The position numbers were made by a program, and so were the translations under genes. This document shows, one piece after another, positions 1-11,458 of a DNA stretch of 64,000 nt (position 1 is its first letter; each line of letters begins with the position of its first letter). The DNA is from Daphnia pulex (taxonomy: Eukaryota > Arthropoda > Branchiopoda > Diplostraca > Daphniidae): assembly GCF_021134715.1 (NCBI RefSeq), contig NC_060017.1:3720001-3784000 (forward strand), read 5' to 3'. The notes under the pieces are model-generated. The model was not told where the DNA came from. It made no database searches and saw only the letters and a program-made list of their open reading frames with translations.

Positions 1-1076
1 CTCTACAGCTATTCGTTTTTCCTCAACCACGCGATTTTTTACGACAGCCGCCCATCCGTCCGATGAGCGTGACCGAAAGCAATTACAACTCAAATTTATT
101 GTTTAGACTGGTCTTTCTTCTATATTATGCACGTCCCCCTTTACATTTTTCACTTCATTATTTTCGTTTTCGGTTAGTCTTTCTTGAAAAAGAATAATAA
201 TTTCAGATTCAGTATCTTCAAGGATCACTAACTTTATCTATATATTAATAAGTTAGTTATAACTTATAAGCATAAGGACAACGGCAGCAAAATCACCATT
301 CTACCGTGCACCATATAAGACGGAAAGGACCCAGGACCGAAGGAGAGGCCTAACGATTTTTATTTTTTATTTTGGTCAAGGATATAGCTACTTGAAACGA
401 CTACCTCGGGCCATCTACTGGTGTTTTGACGATTTGAAAAATGACATCTAGTGGTAATATATGTTCGTGAGTGAACCATGAAAACATCTGCTCACGCAGT
501 CACGCTGCTTGCATATAGCCATATAGGAAAATAGGTGAAGATGTATCACACATAAAATAATAAGAAAAATAACAAATGTACATGTAAAATAAAAAATAAC
601 GAAATAATAAAGCGAATTAAATAGTTAGTAAGAGTTGAGGCTAATGAGGTTAGATTACCCCACGTCACACTTTGTTCATAATTGTTACGAGAATTCGTTT
701 ATATCACCACACACATTCACTGTACGGAATGGTTTTTCGCTTTTGCTTTTATCTCTGCTTTTAGATATTTTTCAACACATAGAAAATCCGCTGCATATAT
801 TTGTCGTTATTGAACCTACACAGATACACTATATTTTTGAAATAATTAACTATTTATTTTCCGGTAGGGTTTTGAATAACGGTTCTTATCATAAATAACT
901 ACAAAGTTCATGTAAAAAATGTCCGATTAATTCTACGTTATCATCTTTTTTCATAACTTTACTAACTTCACTACTAATGAAGTCTGACCGAGGAGCGCAA
1001 TCAGATTGAGTCCCTACCGCACATGTGTTTAGGGATTGAATAGTAACGAACAATAAGTGGCAGCACTCGTTTTACA
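1..1076. other. Intergenic, upstream of RpL22
   Basis: No gene is supported here. The stretch is AT-rich, and the only open frame of note (635-898) has no recognisable domain and low-complexity composition. The last part should contain the RpL22 promoter. I see no convincing TATA box, as is usual for ribosomal protein genes. Confidence 0.5.
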
Positions 1077-1090
1077 CCTTCTCTTCCTAT
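1077..1090 (+). promoter_or_regulatory. Candidate 5'TOP pyrimidine tract of RpL22
   Basis: A CCTTCTCTTCCT tract lies about 60 bp upstream of the RpL22 start codon. Ribosomal protein mRNAs normally begin with a C followed by a pyrimidine run (5'TOP), which couples their translation to growth signalling. The position fits, but the transcription start itself is inferred. Confidence 0.45.
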
Positions 1091-1145
1091 CCTCATTTTT
1101 GTCAGACTCTTTCACTTATCTCGCTTCTGCATCAGGAACATCACC

Positions 1146-3015
1146 ATGTCGCCGGTAAGAGTACTTTTAAACTAGCAAATACGTGGTAAATTGACTGGTA
1201 ATTGTCTCAAGACGAAAGTAATGTATTGAGTAATATGCAAGTAGCTCAGTTATTGATATTTTTTAACGTTTTTCATATATGTTAATTGAATATTGAAATA
1301 GACCACGCTGTCAACGTGGTGTGAGTGGGTAGTACCTTAGGGAAACTGATGATACATCCATTATAACCGAACTAGAGTCTCTGAATCTTTATGTTGAATG
1401 GATTAATCTGAAGTTTCATTTGCCTCATGTTTAAATCATGTTTAAAGTTGAAAGTTAATGTGTCTTATTTTTAACAGGCAAAGAAAGCACCAGCATCTGC
1501 TGATCCCAAGAAGGCCCCGGCCCCCGCTGCAGCCAAAGCTGCCCCAGCTGCTGCTGCTGCAAAGAAGCCAGCTGAGAAAGCCCCTGCTGCCAAAGCAGCC
1601 CCAGCTCCAGCTCCAGTGAAGGCTGCTGCTGCAGGAACCGCTAAAGCTCCTGCTCCAGCTCCAGTTACCAAAGCCTCTGCACCAGCCGCCAAAGCTGCAC
1701 CAGCTAAAGCTCCAGCTGCACCTGCTCCTGCTGCCAAAGCCCCAGCCAAGGCTGCAGCACCAGCAAAGGCAGCCCCCGCTGCTGCTGCCCCTGCTGCTAA
1801 GGCTGCTCCTGCTGCTAAAGCTGCTCCTGCCAAGGCTGCCCCCGCCAAGGCTGCTGCTGCTGCTAAACCAGCGGCTGCTCCAGCTCCCGCTGCTGCTGCT
1901 GCTCCCAAGAAAGGCGCTGCTGCCCCTGCTCCAGCAGCCAAGAAAGAAGCTGCTGCCCCAGCCAAGAAAGGTGCTGCTGACAAAAAAGCTGCCCCTGTTG
2001 CTGCTCCTGCCGCTGCTGCCCCAGCTAAGCGAAAGGCTGATGCCCCTGCTGAAAAGAAGGCTCCAGTTGCTGAGAAGAAACCAGCTGTTGAGAAGAAGGC
2101 TGCTCCGGCAGCTGCAGCTCCCAAGAAGCCAGAGGCTGCTGCTAAGAAACCAACAGAGAAAAAAGCTGAGAAAAAAGCTGCTCCATTGAAGGCAGCAGTA
2201 AAGGCCAAGAAGGAGACTCCCAAGAAACTGGAGGCTGTCAAACTCAAGGGAAAAGGCTACAAGGGAAAGAAACTTAACCTCAAGTTTACCATCGACTGCA
2301 CTCACCCAGTTGAAGATGGCATCATGAATGCAGCTGATTTTGTAAGTAGCTATCCAAATCTTATTACTGAGGGACTTATGTTCCAAAGTACTAATGATCA
2401 ATAGGTTAGGGTCACCTTCCCTAACTGGTTGGACTCTAGATTCCCTTAATGGGTTTCTGTTAGGGTCACCTTCCCTAGAAGAGTCAGTGAAGACCAAGAT
2501 CTCTTATTTGTTTACAGGAAACCTACTTGAAGCAGCACATCAAGCTGAACAAGAAAGTTGGAAACTTGGGTACCCACATCCAAACTGAATTGGCCAAGAG
2601 CAAGATCATTGTTTCCTCAGATGTTCCTTTCTCCAAGAGGTATGTGTTGTTCTGGTGTTTGATTACAGTAATTGATATGATGATATATCCATAAGATTAA
2701 CGAACTAGAGTCTCTGAAAACTGATGTGTGGACTACTCTGAGACTATTGTTGATCTTTTTAGTAGGTAAATGTAAATCAGTGAATAAGTATTTTATGTTT
2801 AAATTAGGTATTTGAAGTATCTCACGAAGCGGTATTTGAAGAAGAACAACCTTCGTGATTGGCTGCGAGTCGTTGCTAACGGAAAGACCTCGTACGAGCT
2901 CAGATATTTCAACGTAAGTGAATAATATCAAGTGATAGTACCAGTAACGTAACTAATTTGTTTTTGTTTTTAGATTAACAACGAAGAAGAGGATGATGAT
3001 GACGATAAGGAATAA
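1146..3015 (+). CDS. RpL22: Ribosomal protein eL22 with long Ala/Lys/Pro N-terminal extension
   Basis: Structural protein of the 60S ribosomal subunit. Exons are 1146-1154, 1478-2341, 2518-2639, 2808-2913 and 2974-3015, with all phases consistent, giving 380 aa. The C-terminal ~125 residues are the conserved eL22 fold ([18 protein letters not shown], then [20 protein letters not shown]), ending in an acidic EEEDDDDD tail. The first ~250 residues are a repeat of Ala, Lys and Pro (AAPAKA-like units), resembling histone H1 tails. Insect RpL22 is known to carry such an extension, while vertebrate eL22 (about 128 aa) does not. Exon 1 encodes only Met-Ser-Pro. Introns 1 and 3 contain snoRNA-like sequences. 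A polyadenylation signal AATAAA lies at 3049-3054. Confidence 0.96.
1342..1417 (+). ncRNA. Candidate box C/D snoRNA in RpL22 intron 1
   Basis: Box C UGAUGA at 1347-1352, D' CUGA at 1381-1384, a C'-like GUUGAA near 1393, and box D CUGA at 1408-1411. A terminal stem pairs GAAAC just before box C with GUUUC just after box D, which is the classic kink-turn closing stem. The element immediately upstream of D' is GAACTAGAGTCT. Location inside a ribosomal protein intron is typical for C/D snoRNAs. Expression is not shown. Confidence 0.7.
2403..2479 (+). repeat. Two short hairpin repeats in RpL22 intron 2
   Basis: The string TTAGGGTCACCTTCCCTA occurs twice, about 55 bp apart, around 2404-2421 and 2460-2477. 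Each copy folds as TAGGG / CCCTA (extended to GTTAGGG / CCCTAAC in the first) around a TCACCTT loop. Function is unknown. I found no full H/ACA or C/D box set here. Confidence 0.55.
2666..2752 (+). ncRNA. Candidate box C/D snoRNA in RpL22 intron 3
   Basis: Box C AUGAUGA at 2677-2683, D' CUGA at 2714-2717, C' UGAUGU at 2722-2727, and box D CUGA at 2738-2741. Flanks CAGTAAT and ATTGTTG can pair with two G-U wobbles. The D' guide GAACTAGAGTCT is identical to that of the intron-1 candidate, while the guides upstream of box D differ, so the two look like diverged paralogues. Confidence 0.7.
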
Positions 3016-3299
3016 TCTGTTTCTCTTGTTCCGTTTTTGCTATCTGGTAATAAACGATGGCCATGACATTTGTACAATTATTATTGTGGAAAATTTCACT
3101 ATTATTCTAGTTAAATTCGAAAGGTTCAAGTTGGTTTTAAAGTAGTTAAATAATTGCGATAGACCAATCGAGTTTTTAAATTCCTGATATAAGGTGACAG
3201 TTAAATGATGGAATGGAATAACCTTTTGACACGGAAATTCTGGTTGATATTATTACACATAACTTGTATTATCGGTAAAGATTAATTGCAACATTTACG

Positions 3300-6200
3300 T
3301 TACCGACGATTCAAGTCCAAGTCTTCCATAAACGAGGTCAAATTTAAACGAATCTTTTTACTTCCTTGACTTACACACTGGAGAAGATTCATCATCTGCC
3401 TTGGAGAATATTCCTGAAAAATGATCAATACAATTTTTATGTTGCTTTAACTTTAAACAATACTGAAACAAACTAAACTTCTCTTCAAACCAAATCAAAA
3501 TTATTACCGTTTGTTCTTGGATCCATTTTTCCAATGCATTTTCGGGAAGATAATATGCTTTAATGTACGTTTCAACTATGGATGGATCGGGAAGAGGTCT
3601 TAATCTAGTTAGACATTCGACTTTCACTTGGAAATGCCTCAAATCTAATTGCATTAATGCACGGCCTTCATTCGTGCATTTCCGCACAGCGGAAAACCTA
3701 TCAAAGGGTAACTATTTTTAACAACATCTTTAATAGACAGTTGAAGCTAATACCCGTCAAGCAGCATGTGATAACACACACGAAGGATTTGATCCCATAA
3801 AATGTTATATATCTCGGCAGGCAGCGTATGAGGGTAGCAGACACGAAGAACACTCGAATCGTAATCGTTCAGAACCTGCAGATATAAAAAAGAACGAAAA
3901 AAGCTGTAGAGAAATCGAATGAAAATTTTGCATTAATGAAGTATTTTCCTATTAAATTTCGTGGTCACCTATGTAGGAACGCCCATCCGTTTGCCAGATT
4001 TTTTTTATATACATACAACTGGTGGAAAACCGGAAACGGAAGCAGTAAAACAAGTAAAATAGTAACAATGATGACCACACCGACAAAAGCCTTTCCATAC
4101 ACAACTACTCTAGAGACCTAGAACTGAGGGCTTCTTTAGCGGTTTCAATTGTACATCAACAGCTTTTGGAATTGGATGACAATATTTATCTCCGAAAATG
4201 TGGTCCATTTTGCATTTAACCGTTTTCTTGGAATTATTTGTCTTTAGTTTTTCGTTAGAGTGGGGCACTCATTCACTTTTACAACCCGGAAGTTGTCCGA
4301 ACTCTAACTCGATGTCACTCAACATTCATCAGGTATGTTTTACATGATAATCTTTCCGTTCAATAACATTAATTTGCTTTCATAATTTTACAAATATAAG
4401 ATAACAGGGCAGTGGATAATTCAACATCTCCCATGGCCATTTCCCCAGTGTTGTCAACAACCCATTTTAAACTTCGAGGAAGATACTGAGAATCAGAATA
4501 AAACCGGAAACGACACTAATAGCCACTGGATAAGAATATCATTGGATTGGCCCAATTGTAAAGACCAACCAGAGACATGGCAACAACCATTGAAGTTTCG
4601 TCTTATGCAAAATCGAATCACCGAAGGGACATTTCTTATAAAACTATCCTGGCCTTTCAGTACATACAGCATTATAAAATTTAAGTTCCTGACCTAGTAT
4701 ATAATTTTTTGACATTTTTCAGACGCATTTGGTTTTGCTACACTGAATTTTGTTTCAATCGACTACAAAAAGTACGCAGTTGCTTACATCTGTCACACCT
4801 TTCTTCTTGAACACATTGCGATTCCGTTCATTATGGTACGAACAAACACAGACCTAGATTTCACTGATTGGCAACGAATGAAATGGACTTTGATAAAACA
4901 AGTTAGTACATATATCTTCGATCTTAAAAAATTCCCATGTTCTAACTCGTTACGAAAATAGGGTATCCTATCTGCATGGACTCTAATTGAAACGAAAGAG
5001 CAATGCAATGAAGTTATCGATTATAACTCTGATCGGAACGATGGAGACACATTTCATGAAAACCAACCAAACAGCTCAGAAATCTATGACGGCAGTGGCC
5101 ACACTGAATCGAGTAATGCAGTAAGTTTCCCAACAAATACTGATGAAGAATACATACACAATGTACCATACAGTAAAGACGGAAAAACTACGGAAACGGC
5201 TTCTGTAGACCCTGACGCAGAATGGATAACGACAAAACATATTCAAGTACGTGTAGCCTTTGTCGAAGAAAGCTGTGAGATACGGTTGAGAATAATTAAT
5301 TTCAAATTTTGTTGCTGATTTTTTTTTCCCTGAAAAGATTCAAGGACCAAACCAGAAACCAGAATATCCTACCCCGGACACTGTGCTTTGGCCGGCAATT
5401 TTAATGGAAAATCAACCTGCTTCAGACCAACTAGAAGGAAATCCCACATACACAACAGCTGCTGAAATTGCACCACTTATTGCACCTTGCAGCGGCTCCG
5501 GCGGAGAAGAATTGGGAATAAGCGACAGAACAATAGAACTAAGAGTAAAGAAATGAACACCTTACCTGAAGTATATAGTCCACGTAAGAACTGTGCTGGC
5601 TCATTACTTCTTTCACCTCCCACTGAACGCGGCTCATCATGTTTATAATGTGTTCTGAATCAAGGTATCTATGGGCAACTACGCTGAAGATTGGGACACG
5701 CAAATCGTGTGCCACTGATGTAGTCTGCAAAAGAAAAGTAAATATTAAAAAATAAATATTGGTTCAATTGAAAGAAATTTGACAAAAACAAACTTGTGAA
5801 AAAAATTGGTTGAGTAGAGATTCTTTAGAAGGTGGAATCAAATCCAAAAGATTCGGCCGCAGCAACTCTAACTGGCGAGCAAGGAAAATAACTGACTCGG
5901 CGGCAATCAAACGGAGTTTGAGTCCATACAATTGATTAGGATGATCCAATTGCAAAGGAAGGCAGACTTTAGGGCACGATACTTTATCTCCTGCGGAAGA
6001 AGAAAACGCAGCAGTGTCTTCAGCGGAACCGACCGTTTCTGAAGTGGTGGTTGAAATTAAGGTCTCCTCGATTTTCATGAGTACAGCACGGAGCTTTGGT
6101 GACGTTGCATCAAGTGCTGAAGAAGTTCCAAATATTTTATACACAGCATAAAGGTAGTAATCGAACAACTGGTTCAGACATATCAACACGTCGAACGCAA

Positions 6201-8085
6201 TTGATTTTAATAAATGCATAAAGTGGATGTATCGTCCAAATAAGCGTAGTACGGATAAAGTTGTGTTTGCCAGAAGTGGTAGCACAGATCCACCTTCTAT
6301 TTTTCGGTCGTCATTACATTCATACGAACTGTCTGAAATCCCGGATGAGCCAATGAATCTTTCTTCTGGTGGAGATATTGCACGTGACGAGAAGGGCGAG
6401 GTAACTGAATCCACGAGGTAGAAATTCTCATTTGAAGGCGCTTCAGAGTTACTTGAAGAAAGTTTACTTTGATTGAGGAATCGAAATTCCATCAAATGGA
6501 ACACGTTGAAATTCGAACGGACTGGGCATTGCTCCCACGATTCGTTTTCTAAAAAGACACGGAGTTCATCAAGCTTCCCACGATGAAAGCCGCGAAAGTA
6601 GTTTATGCTTTGTTGACGAACACTCTCTCTGAGAACCTCGGAATTACTCTGGCAAAACTGCTTTCCCATTTCGACTAGAGTTTCTACTATGTCCAGCATA
6701 TCTAGTAATTCATCGGTGCTGAGATGCCACACGTCAAAAGAAGATAGCAAAGTCCGAATCTTGATTTGGACATCTTGCCACAGACGTGTTCTTCCATGCT
6801 GAAGCTTTTGTTCGAATAAAGCAGCGGGAACTGGATCGCACTCACCCTTCGAATGATCAGTATGCCAACGGTGGATTTGATTGTAGTTGACTGTGATTTT
6901 CCATAAGCAAGTGCTTAATTCACACAGACATGCAACATAAAGTTTTGAATTAATACATTTGCAAAGTTCATGGAACTGAAGTTTATGGTATTCTGTGGAA
7001 AGTTTTAGATTGTCAGCATCTATTCCTGATGTGAGATTGGAGCACGAGAGTTCTGCATACTTCTGTAACAACGACAATGTTTCCTGATGAAGTCCTGAGG
7101 CAAAATGAAGGTTCAGTTGATCTAATGCTGCAGATTGTTTCCCGAGTAACGCAAATGCTGACTGTAGCTTTCCATACTGATTTGAATCAAATTCTTTGCA
7201 GGACTTTGACAAACCAACATCTAGTTGTTCTTCAGCAAGTTCCATGGTATCTTGAAGTCTTGAACTCAACTGAGCAACACAATTGAAGTGTTTGTATGTG
7301 TTTGCAACATGCTGGCCTTCAACAATAAGCTGTATTGCTGCAGCATAGCTTTGCTCTCCTAGTAGTTCCTGAACCCTTACATTCATTTTCCCCAATGTTT
7401 GTATGGTTTTCAAAGATTTTGTTATTTTTATTAGATGGTGCTGACGTCTGTAGTGTGCTAGTAGTCCCAGGCTTGCAGTGGTCAAGTTGTTTCTTGCTTG
7501 ACTGATAATAATTAAAGAATAGATTAGAAGTAATTCAGTTTTATAAAATAATAGAAAATACTTTATATTAATCCGTCCATTGCTGCATGTGTCTAAGGCC
7601 TATTAAAAAAGTACATTAGGAAAATTCATGATTCACCAGTGAAATAACATTTTATTAAACATTACCATATCAAGATTTTCCTGGAGCTCCAAAACTTTAC
7701 ACAGCTCATCGGCACAATGAGTTTGCTTCTGATGAATCATAGAAAACAATTTATTTGTTACACAACTTAACTGTATTCCTAAGATTTGTCTCTGATGTCT
7801 GATGTAATTCAAATCGATGACCAATGGAAATTTATTTAGTTGATATCGTCCTCCATTGCAGTTTTCATCGACAAACCCTGCTTCAATTGTATCAAAAACT
7901 TCTTGCTGAGAATCTGGATCTGAACAAGCATTTTGATGGACATGCGAAGAATCACGGTCAAGATTTTTTATATCTGCTGTCGATAGTCCAAGCTGTTCCT
8001 CTACGGAGACTGACACTGACGTCGGTATATCACCCCCTTCTTTACTTAAAGTCAACAAATCTAAAACTTTCTGACGAAGATCCAT
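3300..8085 (-). CDS. VPS50: Syndetin, VPS50 subunit of the EARP endosomal tethering complex
   Basis: Syndetin replaces VPS54 in the EARP (GARP-II) complex with VPS51-53 and tethers vesicles for endosomal recycling. Exons, read 5' to 3' on the minus strand, are 8085-7666, 7599-7562, 7501-5794, 5724-5566, 3875-3754, 3697-3508 and 3413-3300. Phases agree and the product is 916 aa (human about 964). Diagnostic stretches are TTASLGLLA and [12 protein letters not shown] near residues 155-200, [18 protein letters not shown], and a conserved C-terminus with [28 protein letters not shown] and [12 protein letters not shown] small 38-bp exon sits at 7562-7599. The intron between 5566 and 3875 is far larger than the rest and holds an oppositely oriented lipocalin-like gene. 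Confidence 0.93.
4198..5556 (+). CDS. Secreted lipocalin-like protein nested in a VPS50 intron
   Basis: A five-exon gene on the strand opposite VPS50: 4198-4332, 4401-4659, 4723-4901, 4962-5246 and 5338-5556. Phases match throughout and the product is 358 aa. It starts with a hydrophobic signal peptide ([15 protein letters not shown]). Next come a lipocalin-type PGSCPNSN segment and the N-terminal G-x-W signature (ITGQWII), and then the barrel segment [19 protein letters not shown], which resembles the T-D-Y region of apolipoprotein D/Lazarillo lipocalins. The lipocalin fold ends near residue 200. The last ~150 residues are a Ser/Thr/Asp/Glu-rich tail with N-x-T/S sites. Lipocalins bind small hydrophobic ligands, but the ligand here is unknown. 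The stop codon lies only nine bases from the VPS50 exon, and the nearest AATAAA is at 5751-5756, so the 3' UTR should be antisense to a VPS50 exon. Confidence 0.8.
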
Positions 8086-9405
8086 TTAACTGAATGAAAT
8101 ATACAACAGTGCCTTGGGGAAATCGGGAAAAAACTTTTTCTGTACCTATATGTTATTGTTTAGTGGTTTAGTTGACATATGATATAATACAGACAACATC
8201 AGATGTGCACTTCACTAGTTCATTCGTTTACCCCTAGCGGTTGAATCTGAAGTTGCCATGTAAACAAAATGCTTGGGTTGCAACTTGCGAGTTTCACATA
8301 AAAAATAAAAATAAAATGCATAATACCTACAGAAAAAAAAACGGGAAATAGTACGAATTTTATACATCAGATTTGGCATTCAAAAATTAATGTAAAAAAA
8401 AAGATCAAATCCAATATTTCGGAATTTCCCAACACACCCGTTGTGGACTTGTGGAGCTGGTGCTCTTGCAAGTTTCCACTTGCCAGACAGGCAGACACTT
8501 CCACTCTTCCTAGGCAAGCAAGTAGGCAGAGCTATCTTCCAGAGAGAATGGGAGCAGAGGGCTCCGGCTCCAACCTATATTAAACTGTTACCATTATATT
8601 CTATTAATCTATAATCTTGACTGAAGTTCTTTTTTTATTGTGGTCAAATAAGTCCGTTTACGTGAAGTTTTCTATCTTTTTCGATTGTCCATTTAGTATA
8701 TGTGTTATCAGTGGGTCTCCCGTTAATCCTACACGTGGTAGAAGCAAAGCAGCCAAATGTGCTTGTCAACCCAGGATATCACATCACTTTTGTGCATTTG
8801 TGAAAGAAATTAGTTGTGGTGGTTAAACAGTCCATGTGGGAAAAAATATTTAATAATTCAGACTGTTCATCTATTACCGGTTTTAAATGGAGTAAATTTA
8901 GACTGATGTCTGACACACAGGCAAAATATCCAACTAAAATTCTCTTCATAGTTGTAGTGTATGTTTATTGTAAAGTTTATACTAATTCCTGTTATTTCTC
9001 CTTTTAATAGGTCATGATCAGATGGAAAATATTCTAGAGAATGAAAATATTCTGTCTAGGGAATGATGCCTCAAAAGAATTAAAGAAAGAACTGTGGTTG
9101 CAATCTTCAACAATCCTGCGTAACAATATTGCGTGAGTGTCAAGTTTTTAATTTTTTTTCTGCTTGTTATTTTTTTAATAATTTTATAAGTCTTGATAAG
9201 CTAGAGCAGGGATCCTTTTCATTTCATTTTACTGCTTTAAATTTTAAAAACAGTTGTTGTTTACAACGCTATGATGGCTTAGATTGTTTTCAGCGGTAAA
9301 AAACATTAGTTTCACTGTTTCAGTTACTTTTACTATTACACTATTCTTGTTTGTTTGCAAAACTGAAAAAAATCATTGAAGAATTCTTCGTCAACGTCAA
9401 TTTTG
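8086..9405. other. Intergenic, VPS50 upstream region
   Basis: No gene is supported. The part next to 8085 should hold the VPS50 promoter. Between about 8440 and 8570 there is a more mixed-composition stretch with short direct repeats of GGCAAGCAAG / GGCAGAC type. The remainder is AT-rich. Confidence 0.4.
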
Positions 9406-9505
9406 TTATGCCAAAAACAGTGCAGGAAGAATTCATCCCGTTACGCTATTTCGTGTGCCCTGACACGCAGGATACGAATTACTTGTAATCTAAAATTGAG
9501 CGAAG

Positions 9506-9718
9506 ATGGTGGACGAGAGTAGCAACGCAGAAGCTGCTCACCTCTGGAAGGCGTTGAGCGAAGATGAAATCAAAGTAAATTGCAGTTGGTTCCGTGTCCT
9601 CCACTTCCAAATCAGTCGCTCTTCTCAGATCCTGATTGAAGTGATTGACGAATTTGGTAGATTGGTCCACCCATCAAAGTGTGAAGTTCCCTTGATGGAT
9701 TTAGTCGTAATAATTTAA
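9506..9718 (+). CDS. Possible orphan small ORF, unrecognised
   Basis: A 70-codon frame (starting MVDESSNAEAAHLWKALSED) with hydrophilic, coding-like composition, followed directly by an A-rich tract. I do not recognise it. The opposite strand is also open over 9479-9670, so one or both may be chance or a remnant of a longer gene. An even shorter frame (starting MPKTVQEEF) ends about 20 bp upstream. Confidence 0.2.
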   Translation: MVDESSNAEAAHLWKALSEDEIKVNCSWFRVLHFQISRSSQILIEVIDEFGRLVHPSKCEVPLMDLVVII

Positions 9719-10790
9719 AAAAAAAATTGTTATTGTTGTCCATGTTGTTGGCTGAGACACTGAAGATGACATCTTGTGGCCAGGTTTGTCTTCAGTTGTA
9801 GGGCGTAGGCTAGCCCTTTAGCCCCTACCTTCTTGGTTCATTCACTTCATTGTTAGGTTGAATCATGAGGTTCTGAGAGAAAGAGTCGCCATTTTTAGAC
9901 CTTTTTATTTTTGGGGGTTTTGATGTTAGCTTGATTGCCACTTGTGAGGCATTTCTTAGAATGTGATGGGTTTAAAGTTGGTTCGGGTTGGCGGTTCGTG
10001 AGCTTGCTATTATTCTTGGTATAATTGATTCGATTAAAATGTGCAGTGAAAGTGGCCTGAAAGTGTTTAATTTCAATTTTTTATTTGTAGATGAATTTTG
10101 ATGCTGAATGACTTGGAAACCATGCTGTCCACCACGCCGAGAAGCTGAGAAACATTCTGCTTGTACAATGGTAAAACAATTAAACTGATTGAAATATATG
10201 TGGATCATAACATTTGTAATGTTTTATTGCAGGCACCTCTTAATAAAAGGAACTTGAGCCATCCAATCTAGGGCTTCCATCCAATCGTGCAGGCTGCATG
10301 GAAGTCACATTTACCTTTGCTGTGAACATCATGAACACATACACTATTTGAAGGTGACAATCTTATCCAGTTTAGATTTTACAATTAAAATGTGATAAAG
10401 CTTTGCATCCATTGGTTAGTTTTAACATTTTGGGATTTCATATAGTTAACAGCTATTTCCTTCAGGGTTGTGTTCTGTTATGGATTTTTTAAAGGGGAGT
10501 TTGTTGTATGCAAGAAAGGCAGATTCCGAAAGAAGTTTTGTTTATTTGTTCCATTGTTGAGTATCCTTTAAAGTTGAAATGAATTTGTATTTAAATCTTG
10601 AATTAGTCATCTAGTTTCATGTAAATTTATTAATTCAAGTTTCCACGATAGGTATAAGATAATGTTGCCATATAATATTTGGGTTGAATATTTGAAGTGA
10701 TATAATGTAGCATATTATTTTTAGTTTCGTACAGGATTTCCAATGATGCTGAAGATTAATTTTATTTTGTTTATAGGTTCATGTTTATGT
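9719..10790. other. Intergenic, nothing recognised
   Basis: AT-rich, no domain-bearing frame on either strand and no clear repeat. It could be the 3' part of a noncoding transcript. I see no firm signal. Confidence 0.35.
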
Positions 10791-10794
10791 AACA

Positions 10795-10908
10795 GTGGTG
10801 TTGTTGCAGCCTTTGGTGGTGAAAGATATCTGCATCAAGTTGCTGTTCCTGTGGTGTGTTGTTGCAGCCTATGGTGGTTAAAGATATCTGCATCGAGTTG
10901 CTGTTCCT
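10795..10908 (+). repeat. Two-copy tandem repeat, period about 57 bp
   Basis: Copy 1 spans about 10795-10850 and copy 2 about 10851-10908. Both carry TTGTTGCAGCCT, GGTGGT, AAAGATATCTGCATC and GTTGCTGTTCCT, with only a few substitutions and a two-base indel. No coding role is evident, although a plus-strand frame runs through both copies. Confidence 0.85.
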
Positions 10909-11199
10909 TGTGCATCCAAGGTGCTGGTTTTGTGCTACAGAAGTTGCATTCAGTATTGAGTTTAATTGGCTTCGTGTCTATGTAGTTTACCTTTTACATG
11001 TTGATAAGAAACAAAAAAAGTAATACTGGGAGGATTATGTCAAACAAATAATAAACATGTCAGGGATGGGGAAATGAGGAGGAAGTTGGGGTGGGGTATT
11101 TGGTTATGATTTACTAAAAGAAGTGAGGTATATTTGTAATGAATATGCAGTACTTTGTGATAAAAACTGTTGTTAACCTATACCTTCCTGTCAACCTAT

Positions 11200-11330
11200 A
11201 CCTCCCCTACTTCCACTTACACATCTATTCCTAAAACCCCATAAGCACCAACATCAAATCCCACATATCCAATCACATCCATTCCTAAAACCCCACAATC
11301 ACCAAACACCCAACATTCACACAATTTTTG
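11200..11330. repeat. C/A-rich low-complexity stretch with short direct repeats
   Basis: Strongly strand-asymmetric DNA, with C, A and T but almost no G on the plus strand. The string ATTCCTAAAACCCCA occurs at about 11228 and again near 11281. Likely simple-sequence drift. It lies just outside the foldback element. Confidence 0.6.
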
Positions 11331-11458
11331 TATATGTATAATTAAATTTTAATAAATAAAATGCATTGTATATAACATGGGTGTAACTATATTTATTCTC
11401 GAACACTTGCAAAATAAAAAATTCATTAAACAGAGCGTCCGGTTCGAGACATTTTTTT

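Noticed and set aside
1442-2497. Long minus-strand open frames (351 and 258 codons) opposite RpL22
   Set aside because: They are the antisense of the GCT/GCC/AAG-rich Ala-Lys repeat, giving Ser/Gly- or Ala/Gly-only sequence with no domain.
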